Of a stretch of 64,000 nucleotides of DNA, positions 26,494-36,749 are shown piece by piece. Within the stretch, counting starts at the first letter, position 1; each line of letters starts with the position of its first letter. A program made the translations under genes and the position numbers. The DNA lies in assembly GCF_900167475.1 (NCBI RefSeq), contig NZ_LT796768.1, forward strand, positions 558,001-622,000, in the 5' to 3' direction. The notes under the pieces were generated by a model. The model searched no databases. It was not told where the DNA came from and saw only the letters and a program-made list of their open reading frames with translations. Source of the stretch: Aeromicrobium choanae (lineage in GTDB: Bacteria; Actinomycetota; Actinomycetes; Propionibacteriales; Nocardioidaceae).

Positions 26494-28146
26494 TCAGGCG
26501 ATGCCGCGCGCCACGGGCACGTCGACCGGGACCCAGCGCGTGCGGTCGAGCAGCCAGACGCCTCCGACACTGTCGAGCAGGTAGAGGTCGGACGACGCCG
26601 CGGCGGTCGCGACGAGGCCGACGGGGACGATGTCGGGCAGCAGCTGGCCACCACCGGGCCACGCGTCCACGGCGCCGGTGCCGTCGATGCGCACGGAGCG
26701 GATCTGCGTGCCGCGCGGCCCGAGGTGCGCCACCCGCGAGCCGTCGACCCACACGACCTGGCGCGCCGGGTCCTGTGTGGCCTGCTCCACCGGGCGGGTC
26801 AGGCGCACGACCTGGCCCTCGGCACGCACGACCCCGCCGAGCAGGAGCCGACCCCCGGCCGTGGCCGCGTAGCGGGCGCCGTCGGGCGAGACGGCGAACG
26901 ACGAGACCTCGGTGAGGCCCGGGCTCGGCACGAGCGAGAGCGACGTGCCGTCGTGGACCCTGACGCGGGCGCGACCGCCGGAGCGGTCGACGAGCCAGGC
27001 CTGCGCGTCGATGTCGAGCACCGGGCGCAGGAAGCCCTGCCCCGAGACCTCGAGCGGGTCGGACCCGTCGGCGGCGGTGATGCGCGCCCGGTCGGCCCAC
27101 ACCCCGACCGCCCGGTCCTCGGCGACGACCACGGCGGAGGCTCCCCCGTCGTCGCGGCCCCAGGCGCCCGGCACCGGCTGCTGCGCGCGCGGGCCCACCT
27201 GGTGCACGATGCCGCCGGCCGCCACGTACGCCCAGCGCCGCGACTTGTCGGGCCCGAAGGAGGCCCAGCCGCCGGCATCCTGCACGAGATCACCGGTGGG
27301 TGCCACGACCGTGCCGTCGCCGGTGATCTGGATGTCCGTGACGGCCGGGACCTGCCGCAGCGTCCAGGCGACCTGGGCGGAGATGCGCTTCTGCGTGGTG
27401 GTCGACAGCTCGCCGACGCGCCGCGAGAAGTCGACCTGGGCCACCCCGGCCACGACGGGCACGGAGGCGCGCAGGTCCTCGGCGGGCGGCACGGCGGTGG
27501 TGAGGCCTGGCACGGTGTCGGGCTGCGGCCCGAGCGCCAGGCTCGTCATGAGGGAGGTGGCCAGCTGGTCGCCCACGACCTCGTGCACCGGCACCGGCAC
27601 CACGTGGCGGCCGGTCTCGTCGAGGAAGTACAGGTCGAAGGCGCGCACGTAGTCCTCGAACCAGTCGCGGCTGACCAGCACCCCGTCGGGCGGGTTGGAG
27701 ATGCGCCACTGACCGTCGATCCGGGCGAGGTCGAACTCGATCCGGCGCTTGCCCTCCGCAGGCGTCAGGCGGCCCTGCTCGTCGAGACGCACGTCGGTCG
27801 CCAGGTCGATCCGGCTCGAGCCGACCGACTCGGAGAACACCTGGGCCTCGGTGTAGACGGTGGTGCCGCGGCCGGGCCGCCACTGCTGCGCGGCATCCTG
27901 CGTGAGGTACTCCGCGGCCACGCGGTGGGTCACGGGGTAGGCGAGCATCGCGTCGAGGAACCCGCGGACGGTCTGGGCCTCGGTCATGCCGGGGGTGGGA
28001 CCGGACGGGGTGTAGCGCACGGTGCTCTCGCCCAGGCCCGCCTCGTCCTCCACACGCTCGACCGGGCCGGACGTGGGGATGCCCGCACACCCGGCCAGGA
28101 GGGCGGCGACCAGCGTGAGCGCCACGGCGACGGAGCGGCGGGTCAT
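26494..28146 (-). CDS. lpqB: Lipoprotein LpqB
   Basis: This 550-residue lipoprotein has lipobox LLAG-Cys20, a GerMN domain at ~50-330 and a beta-propeller-like C-terminal half. LpqB binds the sensor MtrB extracellularly and tunes MtrA phosphorylation, affecting division and morphology. Its ATG overlaps the mtrB stop (ATGA), so mtrA-mtrB-lpqB is one coupled operon. Confidence 0.93.
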   Translation of the reverse strand: MTRRSVAVALTLVAALLAGCAGIPTSGPVERVEDEAGLGESTVRYTPSGPTPGMTEAQTVRGFLDAMLAYPVTHRVAAEYLTQDAAQQWRPGRGTTVYTEAQVFSESVGSSRIDLATDVRLDEQGRLTPAEGKRRIEFDLARIDGQWRISNPPDGVLVSRDWFEDYVRAFDLYFLDETGRHVVPVPVHEVVGDQLATSLMTSLALGPQPDTVPGLTTAVPPAEDLRASVPVVAGVAQVDFSRRVGELSTTTQKRISAQVAWTLRQVPAVTDIQITGDGTVVAPTGDLVQDAGGWASFGPDKSRRWAYVAAGGIVHQVGPRAQQPVPGAWGRDDGGASAVVVAEDRAVGVWADRARITAADGSDPLEVSGQGFLRPVLDIDAQAWLVDRSGGRARVRVHDGTSLSLVPSPGLTEVSSFAVSPDGARYAATAGGRLLLGGVVRAEGQVVRLTRPVEQATQDPARQVVWVDGSRVAHLGPRGTQIRSVRIDGTGAVDAWPGGGQLLPDIVPVGLVATAAASSDLYLLDSVGGVWLLDRTRWVPVDVPVARGIA

Positions 28147-29672
28147 GCGAACACCGACCTCGTGACGGGCGACCAGACGCGCTCGCCGGCGACGCGCGGG
28201 AGGGTGAGGATGAACTCCGTGCCCTGGCCCTTGCGCGACCAGACCTCCAGCGTGCCGCCGTGCAGGGCGGCGTCCTCGCGCGCGATGGCCAGGCCCAGCC
28301 CGGTGCCACCCTGCGACCGCGCCGGGTCGCCGCGCCAGAACCGGTCGAAGACGCGCCGCACCTCCTCGGGCTCCATGCCCACGCCGTGGTCACGGACCGC
28401 CAGCGAGACCCGGTCGGGCGCCTGCGCGACGATGACCTCAACCCGCGACGACCGGCTGTAGCGCGCCGCGTTCACGATCAGGTTGCGCACCATGCGGTCC
28501 ACGCGCCGGATGTCGGCGTCGACGACGGCCGGGACGCCGACACCTCGCGCACGACCCACGATCCCCGCCCGCACCAAAACCTCGTCGGCGGCCGCCGCCC
28601 TGGCCACGGAGGCCAGGTCGACCGGGTCGAGCTCCAGGGTCGCCGCGCCGGCGTCGAACCGGCTGAGGTCGAGCAGGTCGGACAGCAACGCCTCGAAGCG
28701 GCCGACCTCGGTGTGCAGCAGCTCGGCGGCCCGCGCGGTCTGCGGGTCGAACTTCGGCCGCGCCTCGAACAGCACCTGTCCGGCCATCTGCACGGTCGTC
28801 AACGGAGTGCGCAGCTCGTGGGAGACGTCGGAGACGAACCGCTGCTGGAGCCGCGAGAGGTTCTCCAGGCGGCGGATCTGGCTCTGCAGGCTCTCGGCCA
28901 TCTGGTTGAACGACGTGCTGAGGCGGGCGATGTCGTCCTCGCCCTTGACGTGCATGCGCTGCTCGAGGTTGCCCGCGGCGAAGCGCTCCGCGATCCGGCG
29001 CGCCAGGCGGACGGGCTCGACGACCTGGCGGGCCACCAGCCACGCCACCAGGGTCACCATCACGAGCAGGGCGGCGCCGCCCGCGAGCAGTGCCGTGCGC
29101 ACGAGGTCGAGCGTCTCCTGCTGGTCGGCCATCGAGAAGACGTAGTAGAGCGCGTACTGGTCGTTGGAGCCCTGGGCGGTGACGCGGCCGCCGACCGTGA
29201 CGACCGGGAGATCGTCGCCCGCGCCGAAGGGGGCCAGCTCGGAGAACGTCCAGAACGTGCCCTGGTCGGCACTGACCCGCTCCACCAGGGACTTCGGGAC
29301 CTCCTCGATCCCCACGTTGCCCGAGGCCCGGACGGGCGCGCCACCGGCCTCGGCCAGGGGGCCCTGGAGGACGAGCTCGTAGGCGCGGTTCTCGCCGCGC
29401 GTGGCGGCCAGCGAGTCGACCAGCTGGGTCAGGGCCGGCGACTGGCGCGCGGGCTCGCTGTCGACCGCCGCGTCGAGCTGGGACTGCGCCTGCTCCAGGC
29501 CGGCGCGGGCCTCCGCGATGGCGGCGTCACGACGGTTGTCGGCCAGCCCGCCGGCGACGTCGCGCAGCAGCGCCCAGCCCACGATCATGATGACCGCGAT
29601 GCTGAGCAGGAGCGTGTTGATGACGACTCGCGTCCGCAGCGAACGGCGCCACAGCCCGACGAGCCGGCGCAT
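28143..29672 (-). CDS. mtrB: Sensor histidine kinase MtrB
   Basis: This 509-residue kinase has two membrane segments (~15-37 and ~190-215), HAMP at ~215-265, HisKA with His285 in VSHELRTPLTTVQMAGQVLF, and HATPase with GTGLGLAI. It partners MtrA in control of cell-wall hydrolases, replication and osmotic response in actinobacteria. Identity rests on sequence and the mtrA/lpqB neighbours. Its ATG overlaps mtrA stop (TGATG). Confidence 0.94.
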   Translation of the reverse strand: MRRLVGLWRRSLRTRVVINTLLLSIAVIMIVGWALLRDVAGGLADNRRDAAIAEARAGLEQAQSQLDAAVDSEPARQSPALTQLVDSLAATRGENRAYELVLQGPLAEAGGAPVRASGNVGIEEVPKSLVERVSADQGTFWTFSELAPFGAGDDLPVVTVGGRVTAQGSNDQYALYYVFSMADQQETLDLVRTALLAGGAALLVMVTLVAWLVARQVVEPVRLARRIAERFAAGNLEQRMHVKGEDDIARLSTSFNQMAESLQSQIRRLENLSRLQQRFVSDVSHELRTPLTTVQMAGQVLFEARPKFDPQTARAAELLHTEVGRFEALLSDLLDLSRFDAGAATLELDPVDLASVARAAAADEVLVRAGIVGRARGVGVPAVVDADIRRVDRMVRNLIVNAARYSRSSRVEVIVAQAPDRVSLAVRDHGVGMEPEEVRRVFDRFWRGDPARSQGGTGLGLAIAREDAALHGGTLEVWSRKGQGTEFILTLPRVAGERVWSPVTRSVFA

Positions 29673-30373
29673 CAGGGGGTCGCCGGATCGATCGCCTGGT
29701 AGCCGACGCCGCGGACCGTGCGGATGACGCTGGGGTTGTCGGCGTCGTCCTCGATCTTCTGGCGCAGGCGGGTCATGTGGACGTTGACCAGCTTGGTGTC
29801 ACCGGGATGGTGGTAGCCCCAGACCTTCTCCAGCAGCGCCTCGCGGCTGAAGACCTGCTCGGGCGCGGAGATCAGGCACGCGAGCAGGTCGAACTCCAGC
29901 GGTGTGAGCGACACCGGGCGGCCGTCACGGGTGACGGTGTGGGCCTGGGGGTCGAGCACGATCCCGCCGAACTCGATCCGGGCGCCCATCGGGTCGCTGC
30001 GGCGCAGCCGGGCGCGGATGCGCGCGATCAGCTCGCTGTTGCGGAACGGCTTGGTGATGTAGTCGTCGGCCCCGACGCCGAGGCCGTCGACGATGTCGCG
30101 CGTGTCGCCCTTGGCGGTCAGCATGACGATCGGGACGCCCGAGACCTCCCGGATCCGGCGGCACACTTCCATGCCGTCCAGACCCGGGAGCATCCGGTCA
30201 AGGAGCACGACATCGGGCTTGAAGGCCTCGAAGGCCTCCATCACCGCGTCGCCGGTGCGACAGACCGACGTACGGAAGCCCTCCCCCTCGAGGACGATCG
30301 TGAGCATCTCCGCCAACGACGCGTCATCGTCGACGACCAGCACCCGATCGTTCTTGGGGCGACGTTGCGTCAT
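29672..30373 (-). CDS. mtrA: Response regulator MtrA
   Basis: This 233-residue OmpR-type regulator has DDD in VLVVDDDASLAEML, Asp59 in LLDRMLPGLDG, ITKPF, and a winged helix with SLTPLEFDLLACL and VGYQAIDPATP. MtrA is essential in mycobacteria and acts on wall metabolism and replication genes. ATG 30373 lies two bases after the ahcY stop, so translation is coupled to ahcY. No thymidylate kinase gene lies between them, unlike Mycobacterium. Confidence 0.95.
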   Translation of the reverse strand: MTQRRPKNDRVLVVDDDASLAEMLTIVLEGEGFRTSVCRTGDAVMEAFEAFKPDVVLLDRMLPGLDGMEVCRRIREVSGVPIVMLTAKGDTRDIVDGLGVGADDYITKPFRNSELIARIRARLRRSDPMGARIEFGGIVLDPQAHTVTRDGRPVSLTPLEFDLLACLISAPEQVFSREALLEKVWGYHHPGDTKLVNVHMTRLRQKIEDDADNPSVIRTVRGVGYQAIDPATP

Positions 30374-30375
30374 GC

Positions 30376-31809
<1,434 letters not shown>

Positions 31810-31853
31810 CAGCGTACCGGCGAGTACCGAGCCTCAACGAATCGACGCGACAC

Positions 31854-33014
31854 TCATCTGGAGCCGGGCGGCAGGGCGGGCGGGAACCGCAGGAACGGAC
31901 GCAGGTGCCACATGCGGTCGAGCAGGGCATACGTGCGGTCCGGACCCTCGGGCTTGGCCCGTCCGGTCATCACCGCGTCGTGCAGGAAGGCCACCTCGGT
32001 GGCGAGCTGCTGGTAGCGGTCGACGGCCTCCACGGCGATGGGTCCGTAGCCGGCCGCGAAGATGCGGGCCTGGCGCCGGCGGCCGAAGCGGACCAGCCAC
32101 GGCACCTCGGCCGGGTGGAGCCAGCCGCGCCGCGCCATGTCGCCCAGGGAGCGGACCATCACGTCGAACTGGCGCATCCGCAGCACGACCGCGGTGATGC
32201 CCAGGCCGAGCAGCAGGCACGCGAGCACGACGTAGGCCAGCAGGAAGCCGACGCCGCCCCCGATCACGATCGAGCCGTTCCACAGCGCGTGGAGGCCGAC
32301 ACTGACGAGGTAGCCCAGCGCCACCAGTCCCCAGCGCTGGGCCCGCGAGGTGCGCGAGACCGACAGGCCGACGGCGATGCCGATCGCCGACGCGAACAGC
32401 GGGTGGGCGAAGGGGCTGAACAGGCCGCGGACCACGAACGTGGCGGTGGCCATCTCGGTGCCGGAGTAGGGCACCTCGTCGAAGCCCAGGTAGCTCGCGG
32501 CGTAGTAGCCGACGTTCTCCATCGCGGCGAAGCCGAGCGCGACCAGGCCCGAGACGATGAGGCCGTCGAGGACCCCGTCGATGATCCGGCGCAGCCGAAC
32601 GAGGGTGAGCACGACGAACAGGCCCTTGGCGAACTCCTCGGCGACCGGCGCCCCGAACGCGATGAGCCAGTCCTCGCTCATGCCCAGGCGCGACATCCCG
32701 ATCTCCATCGGCAGCGCGATCGCCACGGCGATCACCGCGCCCCAGACGAACGCGGCCGCCTTGTAGCGGAACGGCTCGGGCTCGACGCGGTCGAGCCACC
32801 AGTACATGGCCAGCGCGACCGGCAGCGGGACGAGCGCGTAGACGACCGCGAGGGAGGCGCCGGTGACCGAGCCCGACGTGGAGGCCAGGAAGATCGCACC
32901 GGCCGCGCCGAGCAGCGCCGAGATCCAGACCAGCACCACGAGAACCTTGCGACCGCGCTGGCGGAACGGGTCGTCCTCGCGCGGCAGCGCGGCGGGCGCC
33001 TCGGTCGTCGTCAC
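31854..33014 (-). CDS. PrsW-type intramembrane metalloprotease
   Basis: This 386-residue protein has about eight to nine membrane helices. Family motifs are present: APVAEEFAKG (EExxK, ~124), GFAAMENVGYY, PFAHPLF and LHALWNG. PrsW proteases cut membrane anti-sigma factors in Bacillus; targets here are unknown. It is divergent from the tRNA-Arg gene. Confidence 0.88.
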   Translation of the reverse strand: MTTTEAPAALPREDDPFRQRGRKVLVVLVWISALLGAAGAIFLASTSGSVTGASLAVVYALVPLPVALAMYWWLDRVEPEPFRYKAAAFVWGAVIAVAIALPMEIGMSRLGMSEDWLIAFGAPVAEEFAKGLFVVLTLVRLRRIIDGVLDGLIVSGLVALGFAAMENVGYYAASYLGFDEVPYSGTEMATATFVVRGLFSPFAHPLFASAIGIAVGLSVSRTSRAQRWGLVALGYLVSVGLHALWNGSIVIGGGVGFLLAYVVLACLLLGLGITAVVLRMRQFDVMVRSLGDMARRGWLHPAEVPWLVRFGRRRQARIFAAGYGPIAVEAVDRYQQLATEVAFLHDAVMTGRAKPEGPDRTYALLDRMWHLRPFLRFPPALPPGSR

Positions 33015-33072
33015 GTGGACAGCCTAGAGCGACGCCACCACACCGAACGCCCCCGATAGTGTGGGCCCGCAG

Positions 33073-33149
33073 GCGCCCGTAGCTCAGTTGGATAGAGCAA
33101 GAGCCTTCTAATCTCTAGGTCGCAGGTTCGAATCCTGCCGGGCGCGCCA
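33073..33149 (+). tRNA. tRNA-Arg (anticodon TCT)
   Basis: Acceptor arms GCGCCCG and CGGGCGC pair over 7 bp, with G73 and an encoded CCA. The T-arm GCAGG-TTCGAAT-CCTGC is standard. The anticodon loop CTTCTAA gives TCT (33107-33109), reading AGA. The anticodon stem closes with a C-T mismatch, which is unusual but tolerable. Confidence 0.93.
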
Positions 33150-33170
33150 GCCGAACCGAAGGAGAGAACC

Positions 33171-33389
33171 GTGAGCGACCTGTTCGAGATCGACCAGACC
33201 CAGCGACTCCGCCGCGAGGAGGCCGCCGCCAAGCTGCACGCCCTCGCCGACGCGCTCGCGCGCCACAACTCGGTGGAGTTCGAGAAGAACGGCCACCGCA
33301 TCACGGTCGACGTGCCCGACGAGGTCGAGTTGACCGTCGAGGTGGAGATCGGCGACGAGAACGAGCTGGAGATCGAGCTGCGCTGGTGA
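33171..33389 (+). CDS. amphi-Trp domain-containing protein
   Basis: This 72-residue protein matches the small amphi-Trp domain: LFEIDQTQRLRREEAAAKLHALADAL, alternating beta strands rich in acidic residues, and a terminal ELRW. Function unknown. GTG 33171 has a good AAGGAGAG ribosome site, 22 bases after the tRNA. Confidence 0.82.
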   Translation: MSDLFEIDQTQRLRREEAAAKLHALADALARHNSVEFEKNGHRITVDVPDEVELTVEVEIGDENELEIELRW

Positions 33390-33395
33390 GCTGAG

Positions 33396-33428
33396 GGCCG
33401 TCAGGACGCTAGCGCGTCCTCGACGGCC
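33396..33428. terminator. Hairpin between convergent genes
   Basis: GGCCGTC, one bulged A, GGACGC, loop TAGC, GCGTCC, two bases, GACGGCC form a long stem starting seven bases after the amphi-Trp stop. It overlaps the stop of the convergent DsbA-like gene and could terminate rightward transcription. Confidence 0.5.
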
Positions 33429-34138
33429 GAGCGCACCTCGAAGACGTCGTCGAGCTTCTCGCCGTCGACGTACACCGACGGCGTGCCCGTGACGCCGCGC
33501 TCGCGCGCGGTCTCGCGCGCCTCGTTCAGCCAGGGCACGAACGTGCCGTCCTGGATGCACGCGTCGGCGCCGGGGACACCGGCGTCCTGCGCCAGGCCCG
33601 CGAGCGCGCCGTCGGACGGCTCCTCGTCGCCCGAGGCGTAGCCCGCCGCGAACAGCGCCGACTTCATCGCCCAGAACGCCTCCGCACCCTGCGCGTCGGC
33701 GACGCAGAACGCCGCGTTCATCGCGTCGTGCGCCGGGCCGGTGTCGGCCGTGCCGTCGAGGATCGTCATGGGCATGAAGCGCAGCACGATGTCGCCGCGC
33801 TCGGCCCGGTCGGCCAGCCACGCGCCGTGCTCGGCCTCGAAGTCGGCGCAGTGGGAGCACAGGAAGTCCTCGTACACCTCCACCACGGCCGCGCCGGCCG
33901 GAGCGGCGCCGGGATGCTGGACGCCGCCGGACGTCACGTTCCGCGGCTCGACGACCGGACCGTCGGCCGCGTCGTCGCCGCCCAGTGCCGAGACGCCCCA
34001 GGCGATCCCGGCCACGAGCACCAGGGCTCCGACGACCGCCGCGAGCGTGAGCGTGGTGCGCTTGCGGCGCTCCGCACGCTCACGCTCGAGGCGTGCCTGC
34101 TCGGCCCGGGCTCCCCGTGCCTTGCGGTCGTTCGTCAC
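33401..34138 (-). CDS. Membrane-anchored DsbA-like thioredoxin-fold protein (CSHC)
   Basis: This 245-residue protein has a basic N-terminus, a single membrane helix (~33-54) and an extracytoplasmic DsbA-like domain with active site CSHC in YEDFLCSHCADFE. GVTGTPSVYVDG supplies the conserved cis-Pro. It probably forms or shuffles disulfides in exported proteins. GTG 34138 starts one base after the stop of its paralogue upstream; both begin VTNDR. Confidence 0.88.
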   Translation of the reverse strand: MTNDRKARGARAEQARLERERAERRKRTTLTLAAVVGALVLVAGIAWGVSALGGDDAADGPVVEPRNVTSGGVQHPGAAPAGAAVVEVYEDFLCSHCADFEAEHGAWLADRAERGDIVLRFMPMTILDGTADTGPAHDAMNAAFCVADAQGAEAFWAMKSALFAAGYASGDEEPSDGALAGLAQDAGVPGADACIQDGTFVPWLNEARETARERGVTGTPSVYVDGEKLDDVFEVRSAVEDALAS

Positions 34139-34139
34139 G

Positions 34140-34895
34140 TCAGGACTTGGAGGCCTCGGCGATCGCGGCCTGCAGCTCCTGCGGCGTGCGGGCCTCGGAG
34201 GCCTTGCCGTCGATGTGCACGGTGGGCGTGCCGGAGACGTCGCGCTCGTCGGCGAAGGTGCTCTGCATCTCGTCGATCCACGGGACGAACTTCTCGGTGC
34301 GGACGCACGACTCGACGTCCGAGACACCGGCCTCCGTGGCCAGGTCGATCAGCTCCGCGTCCTCGGGACCGGCGCCACCCTCGGAGGGCTGGTTGGCGTA
34401 GAGCGCGTCGTGGACCTTCCAGAAGGCCTCCGGGCCGTCCTGGTCGACGGCGCACATCGCCACGTTGGTCGCGCGGCGCGAGTAGTCGTTGGTGCTCTGG
34501 TTGTGCAGGAACGAGAACGGCATGAAGCGCAGGGTGATCGCACCCGACGCGGCCTGGTCCTGCAGGAACTGACCGCTGAGCTGCTCGAACGAGCCGCAGG
34601 CGGGGCACAGGAAGTCCTCGAAGAGCTCGACGACCGGGGCGTCGGCGCTCGCCGCTCCCTCGGTGGCCGGGAAGTCGACGCCGCCCTCGGTGAGGTTGGC
34701 CGGCTCGATGACCTCGGTGTTCTTCGCGTTGTCGTCCGAGAGGGACTTGATCCCCCAGCCGGCGGCGGCGATCAGCACGAGGACCACGACGACGATCGCG
34801 ACGGTGATCTTGTTGCGCTGCTTGCGCTCGGCCTTCTCGCGCTCCTTGCGCATCTGCTCGGCGCGGGCGGCGCGGGCCTGGCGGTCGTTCGTCAC
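34140..34895 (-). CDS. Membrane-anchored DsbA-like thioredoxin-fold protein (CPAC)
   Basis: This 251-residue paralogue has the same design: charged VTNDRQARAARAEQMRKERE start, membrane helix at ~32-52, and a DsbA-like domain with active site CPAC in FEDFLCPACGSFE. VSGTPTVHIDG carries the cis-Pro. The tandem pair probably arose by duplication. Different residues between the cysteines suggest different redox potentials. Confidence 0.88.
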   Translation of the reverse strand: MTNDRQARAARAEQMRKEREKAERKQRNKITVAIVVVVLVLIAAAGWGIKSLSDDNAKNTEVIEPANLTEGGVDFPATEGAASADAPVVELFEDFLCPACGSFEQLSGQFLQDQAASGAITLRFMPFSFLHNQSTNDYSRRATNVAMCAVDQDGPEAFWKVHDALYANQPSEGGAGPEDAELIDLATEAGVSDVESCVRTEKFVPWIDEMQSTFADERDVSGTPTVHIDGKASEARTPQELQAAIAEASKS

Positions 34896-34982
34896 GTGCG
34901 GCTCCTCGGGACATGGACGCGGTACGGCCGGAAGCCTACCCGGCCCGGCCCATCCGTCGGTGGCGCGCACTAGGGTGGCGGG

Positions 34983-35591
34983 GTGAACGACAAGCTGGTG
35001 TGGATCGATTGCGAGATGACGGGCCTGTCGATCCGCGACGACGCCCTGGTCGAGATCGCGGCGCTCGTGACCGACTACGACCTGAACGTCCTCGGCGACG
35101 GGGTCGACCTCATCATCAAGCCCCCGCAGGCGGCCCTCGACCAGATGAACGAGGTGGTCACGCGGATGCACACCTCCTCGGGCCTGCTCGACGAGCTGGC
35201 CGGTGGCATCTCGCTGCGCGAGGCCGAGGAGCAGGTGCTCGAGTACGTCCGCCAGTACGCCACCGAGCCCGGGAAGACCCCGCTCGCCGGCAACTCGATC
35301 GGCACCGACCGCGCCTTCCTGGCCCGCGACATGACCGAGCTCGAGACGTGGCTGCACTACCGCGTGATCGACGTGTCCTCCATCAAGGAGCTGGCGCGCC
35401 ACTGGTTCCCCCGCGCCTACTTCGCGGCACCCGAGAAGGGCGGCGCCCACCGCGCCCTGGCCGACATCCGCGAGAGCATCGACGAGCTGCGCTACTACCG
35501 CCGGACCGTCTTCACCCCCGATCCGGGCGTCGACACCGAGACCGCGCGCACCGTCGCTGCGGAGATCACCGGGAGCACCCCCTCCGAGTAG
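34983..35591 (+). CDS. orn: Oligoribonuclease
   Basis: This 202-residue DEDDh exonuclease degrades 2-5-nt RNAs, completing mRNA decay and pGpG turnover. Exo motifs: VWIDCEMTGL (Exo I), GNSIGTDRAFL (Exo II), HRALADIRESI (Exo III with catalytic His and Asp). The start is GTG 34983. It is essential in many bacteria. Confidence 0.96.
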   Translation: MNDKLVWIDCEMTGLSIRDDALVEIAALVTDYDLNVLGDGVDLIIKPPQAALDQMNEVVTRMHTSSGLLDELAGGISLREAEEQVLEYVRQYATEPGKTPLAGNSIGTDRAFLARDMTELETWLHYRVIDVSSIKELARHWFPRAYFAAPEKGGAHRALADIRESIDELRYYRRTVFTPDPGVDTETARTVAAEITGSTPSE

Positions 35592-35645
35592 GACCTGCGC
35601 GAGACGTCCGGTAGACTCGTCGCGCTGTGCCGCGAGGCGCACATG

Positions 35646-35721
35646 GTGGGTGTAGCTCAGTTGGTAGAGCACCGGCTTGTGGTGCCGGTGGCCGCGGGTT
35701 CAAGTCCCGTCATCCACCCCA
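35646..35721 (+). tRNA. tRNA-His (anticodon GTG)
   Basis: Acceptor GTGGGTG pairs with CATCCAC (one G-U), followed by C73 and encoded CCA. A G at 35645 supplies the extra 5' G-1 opposite C73, a tRNA-His hallmark. Anticodon stem CCGGC/GCCGG holds loop TTGTGGT, giving GTG (35679-35681). Confidence 0.96.
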
Positions 35722-35722
35722 T

Positions 35723-35755
35723 GAACGGCCCGGAATCGATGATTCCGGGCCGTTC
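35723..35755 (+). terminator. Terminator hairpin after tRNA-His
   Basis: GAACGGCCCGGAATC and its exact complement form a 15-bp stem with loop GAT, starting one base after the tRNA CCA. It ends 15 bases before the next start codon. Confidence 0.8.
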
Positions 35756-35769
35756 GTCATGATGGAGCC

Positions 35770-36192
35770 ATGGCCGAGCCCAAGACGCAGCCCACCGACG
35801 CCGACGTGGACGCCTTCCTCGCTGCCGCGACCCCCGCGCGCCGGCGCGAGGACGGTCAGCGGCTGGCCGGACTCCTCCGCGAGGTGACCGGCACCGATCC
35901 GGTGATGTGGGGCCCTTCGATGGTGGGCTACGGCAGCTACCGCTACGTCTCCCCCGCGAATCCGCGCACTCGGGGGACGTGGCCGAAGGTCGCGTTCTCG
36001 CCCCGCAAGGCGGCGCTGACGATCTACGGCCTGAAGGACCGGCCCGAGGGTGCGGAGCTCCTGCCCGACCTCGGCGCCTACACCGAGGGCGCGGGCTGCG
36101 TGTACGTCAAGAGGCTCGACGACGTCGACCTCGGCGTGCTGCGCAGGCTCGTGGCGATCGCGTGGGAGCGCGAGGACGACCCCGAGCCGTGA
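35770..36192 (+). CDS. DUF1801 domain-containing protein
   Basis: This 140-residue protein has the YdhG-like fold signature: GTDPVMWGPSMVGYGSYRYVSP, then KVAFSPRKAALTIY and GAGCVYVKRLDDVD. The family function is unknown. Co-directional with tRNA-His but separated from it by a terminator. Confidence 0.82.
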   Translation: MAEPKTQPTDADVDAFLAAATPARRREDGQRLAGLLREVTGTDPVMWGPSMVGYGSYRYVSPANPRTRGTWPKVAFSPRKAALTIYGLKDRPEGAELLPDLGAYTEGAGCVYVKRLDDVDLGVLRRLVAIAWEREDDPEP

Positions 36193-36194
36193 CG

Positions 36195-36749
36195 TCAGGC
36201 CAGCTGCTCGCGCACCCAGTGCCCGAGCAGCCGCGCGCAGGCGTCGACCACCGCGGTCCACTCCAGCGCGGAGTCGTCGGCGGCGTCGCTCACGATCTTC
36301 ACGAGGCGGCACGGCACGCCGGCGCGCTGGCACGCCCGCGCCACGGCGAAGCCCTCCATGTCGACCAGGTGGGCGCGCGCCGCGATGGCGTCGCGGGCCA
36401 CCGGGTCGGTGACGAAGAGGTCGCCGGTGGCCAGGACGGTGCCGTCCCCGTCGGGGAGGTCGATCTCGTCGACGGCGTCGTGTCCCAGCGCGCGGATCGC
36501 ATCGGCGGAGAAGTCGTGGTTGACCACGAGCGACGGCACGAAGAGCCCCGTCAGCCCGGGACGCAGCGCGCCCGCCGTGCCGACGTTGAGGACCAGCTCG
36601 GGACGCAGGGCGGCGATGGCCTCCGTGGCGGCCGCCGCGGCCTCGACCTTCCCGATCCCGGTGAGGACGAGCGGCACCTCCGTGGGCAGGTGTGCGGCCT
36701 CGGCCTTCGTCGCCGCGATGACGAGGACCTTCGCCGGGTCGAGGCTCAC
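36195..36749 (-). CDS. Nucleosidase (nucleoside phosphorylase-like)
   Basis: This 184-residue protein has the MTA/SAH-nucleosidase pattern: LVLTGIGKVEAA, ELVLNVGTAGAL, VDMEGFAVARAC and IVSDAADD. It likely cleaves a purine nucleoside such as methylthioadenosine or S-adenosylhomocysteine. It is short for the family (about 230). GTG 36749 overlaps the glpD stop by GTGA. Confidence 0.8.
   Translation of the reverse strand: MSLDPAKVLVIAATKAEAAHLPTEVPLVLTGIGKVEAAAAATEAIAALRPELVLNVGTAGALRPGLTGLFVPSLVVNHDFSADAIRALGHDAVDEIDLPDGDGTVLATGDLFVTDPVARDAIAARAHLVDMEGFAVARACQRAGVPCRLVKIVSDAADDSALEWTAVVDACARLLGHWVREQLA

Noticed and set aside
31810-31853. A SAH or SAM riboswitch before ahcY
   Set aside because: Only 44 bases lie between the PrsW-type stop and ahcY, too short for these aptamers, and no pairing was seen.
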